Assembly (NCBI RefSeq): GCF_003474385.1
Contig: NZ_QUCY01000027.1
Location: 1 to 32,018, forward strand
DNA: 32,018 nucleotides
Direction of reading: 5' to 3'
Source: Senegalimassilia sp003474385
GTDB taxonomy: Bacteria; Actinomycetota; Coriobacteriia; Coriobacteriales; Eggerthellaceae
The notes beneath the pieces are model-generated. The model was not told where the DNA came from, did not search any database, and was given only the letters and a program-made list of their open reading frames with translations. Position numbers and translations under genes: made by a program. Numbering within the stretch: the stretch's first letter is position 1; every line of letters begins with the position of its first letter. Shown here one piece after another: positions 1 through 8,108 of the stretch.

Positions 1-398
1 GCTTGGCGCAAGATTGAATAATACGCGCGCCCCCGGGCCGTGTCCAGGACTATTTCGCGTTCGACGTCATCTTCACATTCTGCACACATATGGGGTTCGG
101 GAGGACTCGCAGCCTAGGCACAAGATGCTTTTGTTTCAATTCGTAGAGCACGTCAAACTGCATAGTCGGGCTCAAACGGACAGACGGGTATTTCAATGCA
201 GAGTGAGTAGATTCAAGGCCTAGCTTCTTCCTTACTGATGCAATACCTGCTTTTTACACTCGGTCGCTAGTATTCGGTTTAGGTTAGGTGGGTTGGACCG
301 CGGATGGCAATGGGATGCAGTCAGCATTGCTTGGCTCTGTTTGCCTGGCTATACACTTTGGTTCGCCTGCGCGCTGATGGCGCTTGAGGAGGTTTGGC
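1..398. other. Gene-poor left edge
   Basis: No reading frame here has a convincing start, ribosome binding site and composition together. Several short open frames overlap one another. A TTG-started frame at 293-631 encodes a hydrophobic stretch (about residues 10-30) but overlaps the better-supported frame starting at 399. The stretch may hold the decayed end of a gene that lies to the left of the window. Confidence 0.4.
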
Positions 399-725
399 AT
401 GGGACGCGTGAAGCTTCATCTTGTGAGGTATATGGGTACGTACACCATCCTAATGTTCGTCAGCTTCCTATTATGGCAAGCTGCCGGATGCCCCGCGGGG
501 TCTTTAAGCGTAGGGGTTTCTGCTTGGGACGCCGCTTTTGCGCCGTGCGCGGCGGGCAATCCTCTGGCGCTTGCTTCCGATTTCCTGATCGAATTCTCCC
601 TTGTGGCTTATCCGCTGTACTGCGCGATTAAGGGCTTTTGCAAGCGCATCTCGGGTCGTAATGGCGGGCTGCGTAAAGCGCATGGAACGCTCTACCGCGA
701 CGCGCCTTCGGCTTCCGTCCGCTAG
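399..725 (+). CDS. Putative small membrane protein, hypothetical
   Basis: The product is not recognised. The frame encodes about 108 residues. The ATG at 399 was chosen because GAGGAGG lies six bases upstream (386-392), which is a strong ribosome binding site. Two hydrophobic segments are visible: about residues 12-27 (TYTILMFVSFLLWQAAG) and about residues 64-83 (FLIEFSLVAYPLYCAIKGF). The loop between them is rich in Ala, Gly and Ser, and the C-terminal tail is basic. The layout fits a two-helix inner-membrane protein with its tail in the cytoplasm. A strong hairpin terminator follows 130 bases downstream at 854-885, so it would be a single-gene unit. No family assignment can be made. The competing frame 293-631 on the same strand makes the call tentative. 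Confidence 0.5.
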   Translation: MGRVKLHLVRYMGTYTILMFVSFLLWQAAGCPAGSLSVGVSAWDAAFAPCAAGNPLALASDFLIEFSLVAYPLYCAIKGFCKRISGRNGGLRKAHGTLYRDAPSASVR

Positions 726-853
726 AGGACTAGCCGAATCGCCTTGTTGATGCATTTCGCCATGCTTCGCCCTGGGACCTGTTTAAGGGACGTTGGCGGT
801 GCGGCGTTCGCAACATGATTGCGTTCGTAAGTTGGTGTCTTCGCATGCTGGTA

Positions 854-885
854 GGGGGATGTTTGCGTGATCGCAAACATCCCCC
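854..885 (+). terminator. Hairpin terminator
   Basis: A perfect 14-bp stem (854-867 with 872-885) has a four-base loop TGAT and is followed by TTCTTGCTT on the plus strand. It probably ends the transcript of the small membrane protein gene at 399-725. The preceding plus-strand GTA gives only a weak U-tract if read from the minus strand. Confidence 0.7.
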
Positions 886-1338
886 TTCTTGCTTAGCGGT
901 TACCGAATGCACGCTATCCCGATCTTTGATTCGCTTCCTTTTCGTGCAGTTGCCAATTTACGGCACATGCTGTTTTCTACGTTTCCGCGAAACGCCCTGA
1001 GCTTCCGAGCCGCTACATCGTTACTATCTTATGTAGCGCATACCGCGGGGCTGATGCGTCTGCCGCTTCGAAAGCGCGCATCGCCACCTTCAAGCACGAC
1101 AAACTGGACAAGCAAAGGGCTTTTGCCCCGAGCAAATCACACGTGCGCATTCGAAAAAACTACCCGATAGGACAGACGCACGACAGCAACCATCGCCTCG
1201 GACTCAGACTGCCCGAGCACAAGGAGTCCCGCACGTTGCGGCAGAGTTTCAAAAGTGAGGGACGCTAGCGACATAAGACGGACGCATGCGGCACTTACCA
1301 TAAGCGCCCTGCGCTAACGATGACGAGAGGATCAGGAT
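886..1338. other. Intergenic stretch, possible gene remnant
   Basis: Nothing here can be called as an intact gene. A long open phase runs rightward from about 955 and stops in a TAG at 1266-1268. Its second half (about 1060-1268) has codons rich in third-position G and C but no start codon. This could be the decayed end of a gene or chance openness. The DUF1292 gene starts at 1339, preceded by GAGAGGATCAGGAT, which supplies its ribosome binding site. Confidence 0.3.
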
Positions 1339-2028
1339 ATGGACACTCAAAACGCTTCGCAGCTCAACGATTTGAGGTTCAAGGCGGAAAATGAGGATGG
1401 GGTCGTGCTGGAGTGCGAGGCTCTGCTTATGTTCGATAGCCCGTTTTTCGGGAAAAGCTACATCGTGTATACCGATGGCGGCACCGATGAGGACGGGTTC
1501 ACGAACGTACATGCATCCTCCTACAACAAGGATACGCTGATGGCGCCCGATGATTCGGGGTTCGCTTCCATCGACCTGTCCCCCATTGAGGACGACGAGG
1601 AGTGGAACATCATCCAGGAGCAGCTTGAGCGGTATCAGCAGGCGGCGGGCGGCGCCGAGCCGCAAGACGGCGAGGACCCGATTCCGTTGATCGCCAAGCT
1701 GAACAGCGGAGGCGAACTGGAGCCTTCGTTCGAGTACCGCTTTGAGGACGGCAGCACGGTGACGTTTCTGATGGAGTTGAACAAAGAGCCGGAAAACGAG
1801 CTTGACCTGGTGCGATTCAGCATGCCTGCAAGCGAGCACGAGCGTTTGGTGAACGCTTTCCTTCAGGAGCGGTTCGGAGGGTACGACCCCGCTGACTCCG
1901 GGCAGCAGCGCACCCGACAGGTTCTGGAAGCCATGGTGGTAAGCCGCGGGGAAGACGGGATGCGCGTGCTGGAGCCCCAGCAGTGCCACGTGTTCTACAA
2001 GCATCGCAACGACGCGCTGCAGGCGTAA
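1339..2028 (+). CDS. DUF1292-domain protein
   Basis: This 229-residue acidic soluble protein has an N-terminal half (about residues 8-98) that matches the DUF1292 (UPF0473) pattern: a 'F.AENEDG..LECEALLMFD' strand pair, then 'FFGKSYIVYTD', a 'HASSYN' strand and the closing 'PIEDDEEWNIIQEQLERY'. Family members are usually about 90-110 residues long, so this one carries an extra C-terminal half. Residues about 112-229 are not recognised; they hold a second beta-rich stretch (EYRFEDGSTVTFLMELNK) and could be a diverged second copy of a similar fold. The molecular function of DUF1292 is unknown. The ATG has GAGAGGATCAGGAT just upstream. The gene stands alone and ends in a strong terminator at 2044-2079. 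Confidence 0.85.
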   Translation: MDTQNASQLNDLRFKAENEDGVVLECEALLMFDSPFFGKSYIVYTDGGTDEDGFTNVHASSYNKDTLMAPDDSGFASIDLSPIEDDEEWNIIQEQLERYQQAAGGAEPQDGEDPIPLIAKLNSGGELEPSFEYRFEDGSTVTFLMELNKEPENELDLVRFSMPASEHERLVNAFLQERFGGYDPADSGQQRTRQVLEAMVVSRGEDGMRVLEPQQCHVFYKHRNDALQA

Positions 2029-2043
2029 CAGGAAAGAGAACAG

Positions 2044-2079
2044 AGGAGGGGCCGAATCCTTATGGATTCGGCCCCTCCT
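2044..2079 (+). terminator. Terminator of the DUF1292 gene
   Basis: A perfect 16-bp stem (2044-2059 with 2064-2079) closes a TTAT loop, starting 16 bases after the stop codon. The downstream tract is weak (GTTGCGGTTTA). The stem is strong enough to act in both directions. Confidence 0.85.
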
Positions 2080-2147
2080 GTTGCGGTTTACCCTTAAAGC
2101 AAGAGCAGAAATCGCAGACCGGCCAGGCTTGCGGGCGTAGCGCATAG

Positions 2148-2411
2148 GTGGCGAAGAAGCCGAGGCAGCCCGCCCACGCCAAACGTTTTGCCGATCATCT
2201 TATAAGGTGCACCCAGGCAGGAGGCTATGCCAAGCACTTTGGCGCCCATCGTGAACAGCTTGCGGCGCTGTTCACGAAAAGCGGACCGGCAGCGCCCGCG
2301 GGCATTCCTTCCGACCCGATGTGCGTGCCGCGCGTGAGCGCGTTTTCGCATACGGTGACCTGGTGGTTCGACAACGGCGCGCATGCAACGCCCGGGCAGG
2401 TTGCCGCCTGA
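2148..2411 (+). CDS. Doubtful small ORF, hypothetical
   Basis: An 87-residue frame opens with GTG. Its third codon positions are clearly richer in G and C than its second positions, which is the coding pattern of this genome. It resembles no family I know. There is no good ribosome binding site, and an open frame runs opposite to it on the minus strand (stop at 2094). It could be a real small gene, a fragment of a decayed gene, or noise. The rest of 2081-2462 holds nothing I can support. In particular there is no nrdG, which is often found beside nrdD. Confidence 0.25.
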   Translation: MAKKPRQPAHAKRFADHLIRCTQAGGYAKHFGAHREQLAALFTKSGPAAPAGIPSDPMCVPRVSAFSHTVTWWFDNGAHATPGQVAA

Positions 2412-2462
2412 TGCACGCAGACATGGGGCTACAGGAAGCGTATAGCAAACCTTGCACAAACG

Positions 2463-2492
2463 CAGGAAAGCCGCCTGCGGGCGGCTTTCCTG
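2463..2492 (-). terminator. Hairpin terminator downstream of nrdD
   Basis: A perfect 13-bp stem (2463-2475 with 2480-2492) has the loop TGCG. On the minus strand it is followed by CGTTTGTG. It lies about 140 bases past the nrdD stop codon and is the first strong hairpin met by that transcript. Confidence 0.65.
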
Positions 2493-2629
2493 GTGTAGCA
2501 AGTTGTTTACGGAGCGAACGCCCCTGCGTTTGCGAGAGCAGCACGGCTCTCGAGCGACGTGCGGACCTGCTTGACGATCCACGACCTCTGGCCGGCGTTC
2601 AGCTCCGCTGGCAAGTGGCTAGCCTGCGC

Positions 2630-4852
2630 TTACAGATGCAGGACGCGGTCCTTGATCTCTTGGGTGCGGCCCTGGTTCCAGAACTGGGTTCCGATGTATC
2701 CGCAGGTACGACGTGCAACGTTGAGCTTCTCCTGGTCGCGGTTACCGCACTTCGGGCACTCCCACACGAGCTTGCCGTCATCCTCGACGATTTGGATCTC
2801 GCCGTCGTAGCCGCATTCCTGGCAGTAGTCCGACTTCGTGTTCAGCTCCGCGTACATAATGTTGTCGTAGATGTACTGCATGACGCGGATAACGGCCTTC
2901 AGGTTATCCTGCATGTTGGGCACCTCGACGTAGCTGATGGCCCCGCCAGGGGAAAGGCGCTGGAAGGCGCTTTCGAACTTCAGCTTATCGAACGCGTCGA
3001 TCTTCTCGGTGACATGCACGTGGTAACTGTTCGTGATGTAGCCCTTGTCCGTGATGCCCGGGATGATGCCGAAGCGGCGCTGGAGGGCCTTCGCGAACTT
3101 GTACGTGGTGGACTCGAGCGGCGTGCCGTACAGCGAGAAGTCGATGTTGGTGGCCGCCTTCCACTCGGCGCACTTGTCGTTCATGTGCTGCATGACCTCC
3201 ATGGCGAACGGAGTGCCCTCGGCGTCGGTGTGGCTGTGGCCCGTCATGTACCTAACACACTCGTACAGGCCGGCGTAACCGAGGCTGATGGTGGAGTAAC
3301 CGCCGTAGAGCAGCTTGTCGATGGGCTCGCCCTTCTCAAGGCGTGCGAGCGCGCCGTACTGCCACAGGATGGGCGCTGCGTCGGACAGCGTGCCCTTCAA
3401 GCGGTTATGGCGACACATAAGGGCCTTGTAGCACAGCTCGAGGCGCTCGTCGAAGATCTGCCAGAACTTGTTCATGTCACCGTACGAGGAGAGCGCTACG
3501 TCAGGCAGGCTGATGGTGACGACGCCCTGGTTGAAGCGACCGTAGTACTTCGGCTTGCCCGGCTCGTAGTTGCCGGCGTTTGCCACGTTGTCGTAGCCGT
3601 TGCCGGAGCGGTCGGGCGTGAGGAAGCTGCGGCAGCCCATGCAGGTGTAGCAATCGCCGTTGCCCTCGGTCTCGCCCTTCGACAGCTTCAGCTCGCGCAT
3701 CTTCTTCTCGGAGATGTAGTCGGGCACCATGCGCTTGGCCGTGCACTTCGCGGCCATCTTGGTGAGGTAGAAGTACGGGCTGTCCTCGGTGACGTTGTCC
3801 TCCTCAAGCACGTAGATGAGCTTGGGGAACGCCGGGGTGATCCACACGCCTTCCTCGTTTTTGACGCCCTCGTAGCGCTGAGCGAGCGTTTCCTCGATGA
3901 TCATGGCGAGGTCGCGCTTCTCCGCTTCGCTGCGCGCCTCGTTGAGGTACATGAAGACGGTGACGAACGGCGCCTGGCCGTTGGTGGTCATGAGCGTGAC
4001 CACCTGGTACTGGATGGTTTGCACGCCGCGGCGGATCTCGTCGCGCAGACGGCCCTCGACGACCTCGGTGATGCGATCGGCGTTGGCCTCAAGCCCCAGC
4101 GCATTGATCTCCTGCAGCACCTGACGGCGAATCTTCTGGCGGCTGACCTCGACAAACGGCGCAAGGTGCGTCAGCGAGATGGACTGGCCGCCGTACTGGC
4201 AGCTGGCCACCTGGGCGATGATCTGCGTGGCGATGTTGCACGCGGTGGAGAAGCTGTGCGGGCGCTCGATGAGCGTGCCGGAGATGACGGTGCCGTTTTG
4301 CAGCATGTCCTCCAGGTTGACCAGGTCGCAGTTGTGCATATGCTGCGCGAAGTAGTCGGAGTCGTGGAAGTGGATGATGCCCTCGTTGTGGGCCTCGACC
4401 ACGTCGGCCGGCAGGAGCAGGCGCATGGTGATGTCCTTGGAAACCTCGCCTGCCATGTAATCGCGCTGCACGGAGTTGACCGTGGGGTTCTTGTTCGAGT
4501 TCTCCTGCTTGGCTTCCTCGTTGTTGCACTCGATGAGCGACAGGATCTTGTCGTCGGTGGTGTTTGACTGGCGCTTGAGCGTTTGGTTGTAGCGATAGAT
4601 GATGTACTTGCGCGCAACGGAGTAACGGCCCTGCGCCATGATCTGGTTCTCGACCATGTCCTGGACCTCTTCCACGGACACGGTATGGCCCGATCGGCTG
4701 CAGAGCCACTCGACGCTGTGCGCCGCCAGCGCGATCTGGTCTTCGGTCAGGCGCTCCTCGGGAACGACGTCCCCGTTGGCACCCTTGATGGCGTTGACGA
4801 TCTTGTTGATGTCGAACGTAACCTCGGAGCCGCTGCGCTTGATGATCTTCAT
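2630..4852 (-). CDS. nrdD: Anaerobic ribonucleoside-triphosphate reductase (class III)
   Basis: NrdD reduces ribonucleoside triphosphates to deoxyribonucleotides without oxygen, using a glycyl radical. The 740-residue protein starts with an ATP-cone (about residues 1-90, MKIIKRSGSEVTFD). The catalytic barrel holds the family motif HNCDLVNLEDML. The C-terminus has a four-cysteine zinc site (CQECG and CPKCG) followed by the glycyl-radical loop RRTCGYIGTQ; the radical glycine is G718 in this numbering. The length agrees with the family (about 700-750). The ATG at 4852 is preferred to an upstream in-frame start at 4927 because the ATP-cone begins there and AAGAAGGG lies upstream. The activating enzyme NrdG, needed to form the radical, is not next to it. 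An NrdR-box-like palindrome at 5032-5047 suggests NrdR repression. Its presence points to growth without oxygen. Confidence 0.97.
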   Translation of the reverse strand: MKIIKRSGSEVTFDINKIVNAIKGANGDVVPEERLTEDQIALAAHSVEWLCSRSGHTVSVEEVQDMVENQIMAQGRYSVARKYIIYRYNQTLKRQSNTTDDKILSLIECNNEEAKQENSNKNPTVNSVQRDYMAGEVSKDITMRLLLPADVVEAHNEGIIHFHDSDYFAQHMHNCDLVNLEDMLQNGTVISGTLIERPHSFSTACNIATQIIAQVASCQYGGQSISLTHLAPFVEVSRQKIRRQVLQEINALGLEANADRITEVVEGRLRDEIRRGVQTIQYQVVTLMTTNGQAPFVTVFMYLNEARSEAEKRDLAMIIEETLAQRYEGVKNEEGVWITPAFPKLIYVLEEDNVTEDSPYFYLTKMAAKCTAKRMVPDYISEKKMRELKLSKGETEGNGDCYTCMGCRSFLTPDRSGNGYDNVANAGNYEPGKPKYYGRFNQGVVTISLPDVALSSYGDMNKFWQIFDERLELCYKALMCRHNRLKGTLSDAAPILWQYGALARLEKGEPIDKLLYGGYSTISLGYAGLYECVRYMTGHSHTDAEGTPFAMEVMQHMNDKCAEWKAATNIDFSLYGTPLESTTYKFAKALQRRFGIIPGITDKGYITNSYHVHVTEKIDAFDKLKFESAFQRLSPGGAISYVEVPNMQDNLKAVIRVMQYIYDNIMYAELNTKSDYCQECGYDGEIQIVEDDGKLVWECPKCGNRDQEKLNVARRTCGYIGTQFWNQGRTQEIKDRVLHL

Positions 4853-5031
4853 GCCGCTCACACCCTTCTTGCTTCTCGCGCAAGGTGCCTGGCGGGCGCC
4901 TTGCGGACTACCTTCATCCGAGTGCAAAAGGCCACACGGGGCATGACCTGCGCGTTCGGAAATTTCGTGAAAATTTGCGACCTCGGTGCGTTCGGGTCGC
5001 TTGGTCGGTGTCCCTATGATACGACATTTCG

Positions 5032-5047
5032 CCCCAATATATTGTGT
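5032..5047 (-). promoter_or_regulatory. NrdR-box-like palindrome
   Basis: On the minus strand it reads ACACAATATATTGGGG, close to the NrdR consensus ACACWATATATWGTGT. It lies about 180 bases upstream of the nrdD start. NrdR usually binds a pair of boxes. A weaker candidate (5011-5026) lies two helical turns away, but it matches poorly. Confidence 0.55.
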
Positions 5048-5496
5048 TTTATTCCGCTGAAAAATCCATGGATGGGGGTATGGGGTTGTTTTCCACCATA
5101 GCTGGAAAACCGCGAAACCCCCCGGTCGTCATTCGTAAAGCGACATTTTTCGGAGGCGATTTCGGCAGTGGTTTTCCACCATCGAAAACGATGTGGATTT
5201 CGGCGAAAGGGGCATCAAACGCATAGGTTTCGCGACACTTTCGCAACAAGGGGTTGACGCGGCCGGGCTTCTGGTTAGAGGGACGGCGGGGCGAAATAGA
5301 GCAGCGTTCCCGGGCGCGTCTTCCGGGTTAGGCGCCGGCGCTGATGACGGCGTGAAGCGCAGAGCCGGGCGCTGTTTTCGCCCGCTTCTGCGCAAAACCG
5401 CCCAGAAGATGCCTTCTATTGTTAAAAAATTTCGCGAACCGCAAGTCACCGATGACATACCCGGTACGCGTGCTTAGTATAGGTTTATTTCAAAAG

Positions 5497-5536
5497 CGCC
5501 TGCCGCACGGCGGGCTGGAAAACCGCGCGGCAGGCG
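5497..5536 (+). promoter_or_regulatory. 5' leader hairpin of the CDF gene
   Basis: A 10-bp perfect inverted repeat (5497-5506 with 5527-5536) encloses 20 bases and ends five bases before the GAGAGG ribosome binding site (5541-5546). It could be an RNA element that controls translation or an early terminator. It matches no riboswitch I can name. Confidence 0.4.
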
Positions 5537-5555
5537 ATGCGAGAGGATTGACATA

Positions 5556-6482
5556 ATGGATACAGAAAAGCGCGCAAATAGCGCAGCAGCGGGCAAAACC
5601 GCCGGTTCGGAGCTTGATGAGAAGCGCATCGCGAACAAACTTGCCATTGTGGGAGTGAGCGGCAACGTGGCGCTGTCGGCGTTCAAATTGTTCGCAGGCA
5701 TATTCGGCAACTCGGCGGCCATGGTCTCGGACGCCGTGCACTCGCTGTCCGACGTGTTCGCCACCGCCATCGCGTTCCTGGGCGTGAGGATCTCGCAACG
5801 CGATGCGGACGAGAGCCACCCGTACGGCCACGAGCGCTTCGAATGCCTGGCGTCCATGGCGCTCGGCCTGATATTGGCGGCGACGGGCGCAGGCATCGGG
5901 TTCGCCTCGATCCAGTCGATTGCAACGGGTGCATACGAGCACGCAACGGCGCCCGGCTGGCTGGCGCTATCGGCCGCAGTGGTGAGCATCGTCGCGAAGG
6001 AGGGCATGTTCTGGTACACGCGGCACTGGGCGCGCATCATGAACTCCGACGCGTTCATGGCCGACGCCTGGCATCACCGTTCGGATGCGCTGTCGTCGGT
6101 GGGCGCCCTTGCGGGCATCGGCGGCGCCATGCTCGGTTGGGGCGTGTGCGACCCGCTGGCGTCCATCGTCATCTGCCTGATCATCTTCAAAGTGGCCTTC
6201 GAGGTGCTGCGCGATGCGGTGGACAAAGTGACGGACACGCCGTGCGCTCCTACATTCGAACTCGAGGTGCGCGATTGCATCCTGGCGCAGGACGGGGTGC
6301 TGCGCATCGACGCGCTGCGTACGCGCAAGTTCGGCAACAAGGTGTATGTGGACGCCGAGATAGCCGTGGACGGGCAGCTGCGCCTGGTGGATGCCCATGC
6401 GATAGCAGAGCGCGCCCACGATGCCGTCGAACAGAGCTTCCCCACCGTGAAGCACATCATGATCCACGAGAATCCCGCGTAA
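5556..6482 (+). CDS. Cation diffusion facilitator family transporter
   Basis: This 308-residue inner-membrane protein exports divalent metal ions, probably zinc, iron or manganese, in exchange for protons. It has the CDF layout: six membrane helices (about residues 28-215) followed by a cytoplasmic domain of about 90 residues (FELEVRDCIL to HIMIHENPA). The two metal-binding motifs of the HxxxD type are present: H62-D66 in helix 2 (VSDAVHSLSD) and H173-D177 in helix 5 (DAWHHRSD). The histidine-aspartate pairs favour zinc but do not prove it. The loop SHPYGHERFE after helix 2 is also typical of the family. The ATG is preceded by GAGAGG. The gene seems to be transcribed alone; a structured leader (5497-5536) may regulate it. 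Confidence 0.93.
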   Translation: MDTEKRANSAAAGKTAGSELDEKRIANKLAIVGVSGNVALSAFKLFAGIFGNSAAMVSDAVHSLSDVFATAIAFLGVRISQRDADESHPYGHERFECLASMALGLILAATGAGIGFASIQSIATGAYEHATAPGWLALSAAVVSIVAKEGMFWYTRHWARIMNSDAFMADAWHHRSDALSSVGALAGIGGAMLGWGVCDPLASIVICLIIFKVAFEVLRDAVDKVTDTPCAPTFELEVRDCILAQDGVLRIDALRTRKFGNKVYVDAEIAVDGQLRLVDAHAIAERAHDAVEQSFPTVKHIMIHENPA

Positions 6483-6854
6483 GAGCTGCGAACGCGACGG
6501 CTTTTGCGGAGCGCGCAGCGTGCTCACAAGCGCTGTCGGCGCGATAAAGGGACGAGCCTGATAATAACGGCCAGCCGGCAAGCGCCATCTAACCAGCCGA
6601 GATCGGTGGTTAGACGAATCGTCGGCGTGTTGCGGGGATGGGGGTTCCGGTTGCGCAAGCTATGAGAATTCGCATATAACCAGGTAGAAGATCTGTCAAG
6701 GATAGAGGCAACCTGCGGTTGCGGGCACCGACATCGAAAATGCAAACCGAAAACGGTTCCGCAACCGAGCTTGACGGAGTACCTTGGAAAGCGGATTTGG
6801 GCAGGTAGCCTGCCCGTTAATCTTCAATTCGGATAACGCCCTCGAAGGAGCCAC
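6483..6854. other. Spacer with hairpin and direct repeat
   Basis: No gene is seen. An 11-bp stem with one bulge (6589-6600 with 6603-6613) may end the CDF transcript but lacks a T-run. The left copy of a 25-bp direct repeat lies at 6615-6639. TTGCGC (6651-6656) and ATATAA (6674-6679), 17 bases apart, form a possible promoter for the XRE gene that starts at 6855. Confidence 0.4.
6615..6639 (+). repeat. 25-bp direct repeat, left copy
   Basis: It is identical to 8046-8070 over 25 bases (CGAATCGTCGGCGTGTTGCG followed by GGGAT). Similarity continues about ten bases further upstream with a few mismatches. The two copies flank the XRE gene. Confidence 0.85.
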
Positions 6855-7976
6855 ATGGATAAGGAAATCGCCCGACGATTGGCCGCTCGACGCAAGCAAG
6901 CGGGGCTGTCGCAGGAAGCACTGGCAGACAAGCTGGGCGTGAGCCGCCAAGCGGTGTCGAAATGGGAGCGCGCCGAAAGCCTGCCGGATACGGGCAACCT
7001 TATCGCACTGGCGGCTATATACGGCTTAACGCTCGACGAGCTGTTGTGGAGGGAAGCCGGCGAAAGCGATTCGCAGGTCTCGCAGCCCGCGTCAGATGCG
7101 GCGAAAACGTCGGGGGCGAGCGCCGGCGAAGGCTTTTCGCAAGGGAAACCAGCTGCCGCAGAGGACGGCCGCGACGATGGTAGGCGCGATTCCGTAGCGG
7201 ACGACGACCAAGCCAAAGCCAGCACGGACGGCACTGCTTTCGAATCAAGCCGCGACGACAACGACGCCGATAGCGGTAAGAACGACGGAGCCGACGATGG
7301 CGATGATTACGCGCATGTCTCGTTTCGCGATGGGATTCATGTTCGCGATGCGAAAAAGGGAGAAGAGGCGCACATTGGTTGGAGCGGCGTGCATGTGACC
7401 AACCGCAAAAAGGGCGAAGAAGTGCACGTGGGATGGGACGGCGTGCATGTGACCAACCGCAAAAAGGGCGAAGAAGTGCACGTGGGATGGGACGGCGTGC
7501 ATGTCGAGCAGCCGAACGCAAGCGGAACCACCGACAACCCCAAGTCCGTGCACGTTGATAGTAGCGGCGTGATCATCGGCGAACAGCATTTCGAAAACTG
7601 GCGCGAAGCGCACAAGGCATACAAGCGAAAGCCCGAACGCGCCTGGCGAAGCTTCCCCTTCCCGCTTGTGATTCTGGTTGCCTATGTCTTGCTGGGACTA
7701 TTCGCCAACGCATGGGTTCCCGGGTTGATGCTGGCCTTCGCCGTGCCGGCTTACTACGTTATCGGCAACGCGTGGGAGAAACGAAGGCTATCGCGCCTGA
7801 TAGGCGGTCTGTACCCGATCGGCACCATTGCCTGGTTCTGTTGGATGGCGTTCGCGCTCAATCAAGCACATCCTGCATGGGTCCTGTTTTTGACCATTCC
7901 CGTTGTCGAAGTCCTTTGCACTTGGAGCAGGAAGACGTGGAAGCGCCGCCGAAAGGCAAAAACGGGCGACCAATAG
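6855..7976 (+). CDS. XRE-family regulator with tandem repeats and membrane tail
   Basis: The product has 373 residues. The N-terminus (about 4-60) is a clear Cro/C1-type helix-turn-helix (AARRKQAGLSQEALADKLG, SRQAVSKWE). It is followed by an acidic, disordered stretch (about 70-155), three tandem copies of an 18-residue unit (about 160-213; unit GVHVTNRKKGEEVHVGWD), a short basic linker, and three to four hydrophobic helices (about 260-355). The tail is very basic (RKTWKRRRKAK). This suggests a DNA-binding protein anchored in the membrane, possibly sensing an envelope signal. Short regulators with membrane tails and HTH_3 domains are common in Firmicutes and Actinobacteria, but the repeated module is not one I recognise. 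The last two repeat units are identical at the DNA level. It sits alone between 25-bp direct repeats. The target genes are unknown. Confidence 0.85.
   Translation: MDKEIARRLAARRKQAGLSQEALADKLGVSRQAVSKWERAESLPDTGNLIALAAIYGLTLDELLWREAGESDSQVSQPASDAAKTSGASAGEGFSQGKPAAAEDGRDDGRRDSVADDDQAKASTDGTAFESSRDDNDADSGKNDGADDGDDYAHVSFRDGIHVRDAKKGEEAHIGWSGVHVTNRKKGEEVHVGWDGVHVTNRKKGEEVHVGWDGVHVEQPNASGTTDNPKSVHVDSSGVIIGEQHFENWREAHKAYKRKPERAWRSFPFPLVILVAYVLLGLFANAWVPGLMLAFAVPAYYVIGNAWEKRRLSRLIGGLYPIGTIAWFCWMAFALNQAHPAWVLFLTIPVVEVLCTWSRKTWKRRRKAKTGDQ
7333..7494 (+). repeat. Three tandem 54-bp in-frame repeats
   Basis: The unit encodes 18 residues. Copies 2 (7387-7440) and 3 (7441-7494) are identical base for base, while copy 1 (7333-7386) is diverged. 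The identity points to a recent in-frame duplication or gene conversion inside the XRE regulator gene. Confidence 0.9.
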
Positions 7977-8045
7977 TGGGGAAAGCATTAGAACGGGCGA
8001 GATGAAGCCGAAGTGATGCCCGGCCATACGAGAATGATGGTCAAG

Positions 8046-8070
8046 CGAATCGTCGGCGTGTTGCGGGGAT
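8046..8070 (+). repeat. 25-bp direct repeat, right copy
   Basis: It is identical to 6615-6639. It lies 38 bases upstream of the glycosylase-Vsr-GIY-YIG start codon, so it may be part of that gene's control region. Confidence 0.85.
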
Positions 8071-8108
8071 AGGATGAGGGGCTTTCCCTATTCGCTATAC
8101 TGGGGCGC

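Larger units (their letters stand above)
4853..5555. promoter_or_regulatory. Divergent intergenic region between nrdD and the CDF gene
   Basis: This 700-base spacer holds no gene I can support. It should carry the leftward nrdD promoter and the rightward CDF promoter. It contains the NrdR-like box (5032-5047) and a dispersed motif: GTTTTCCACCAT at 5088-5099 and again at 5171-5182. The first copy forms an inverted repeat with TGGAAAAC at 5103-5110. The 14-mer GCTGGAAAACCGCG occurs at 5101-5114 and again at 5514-5527. Confidence 0.5.

Noticed and set aside
2321..4567. 748-residue open frame on the plus strand
   Set aside because: It is the antisense shadow of nrdD, caused by high GC; its translation is a monotonous Leu/Val/Arg/Asp mix without domains.
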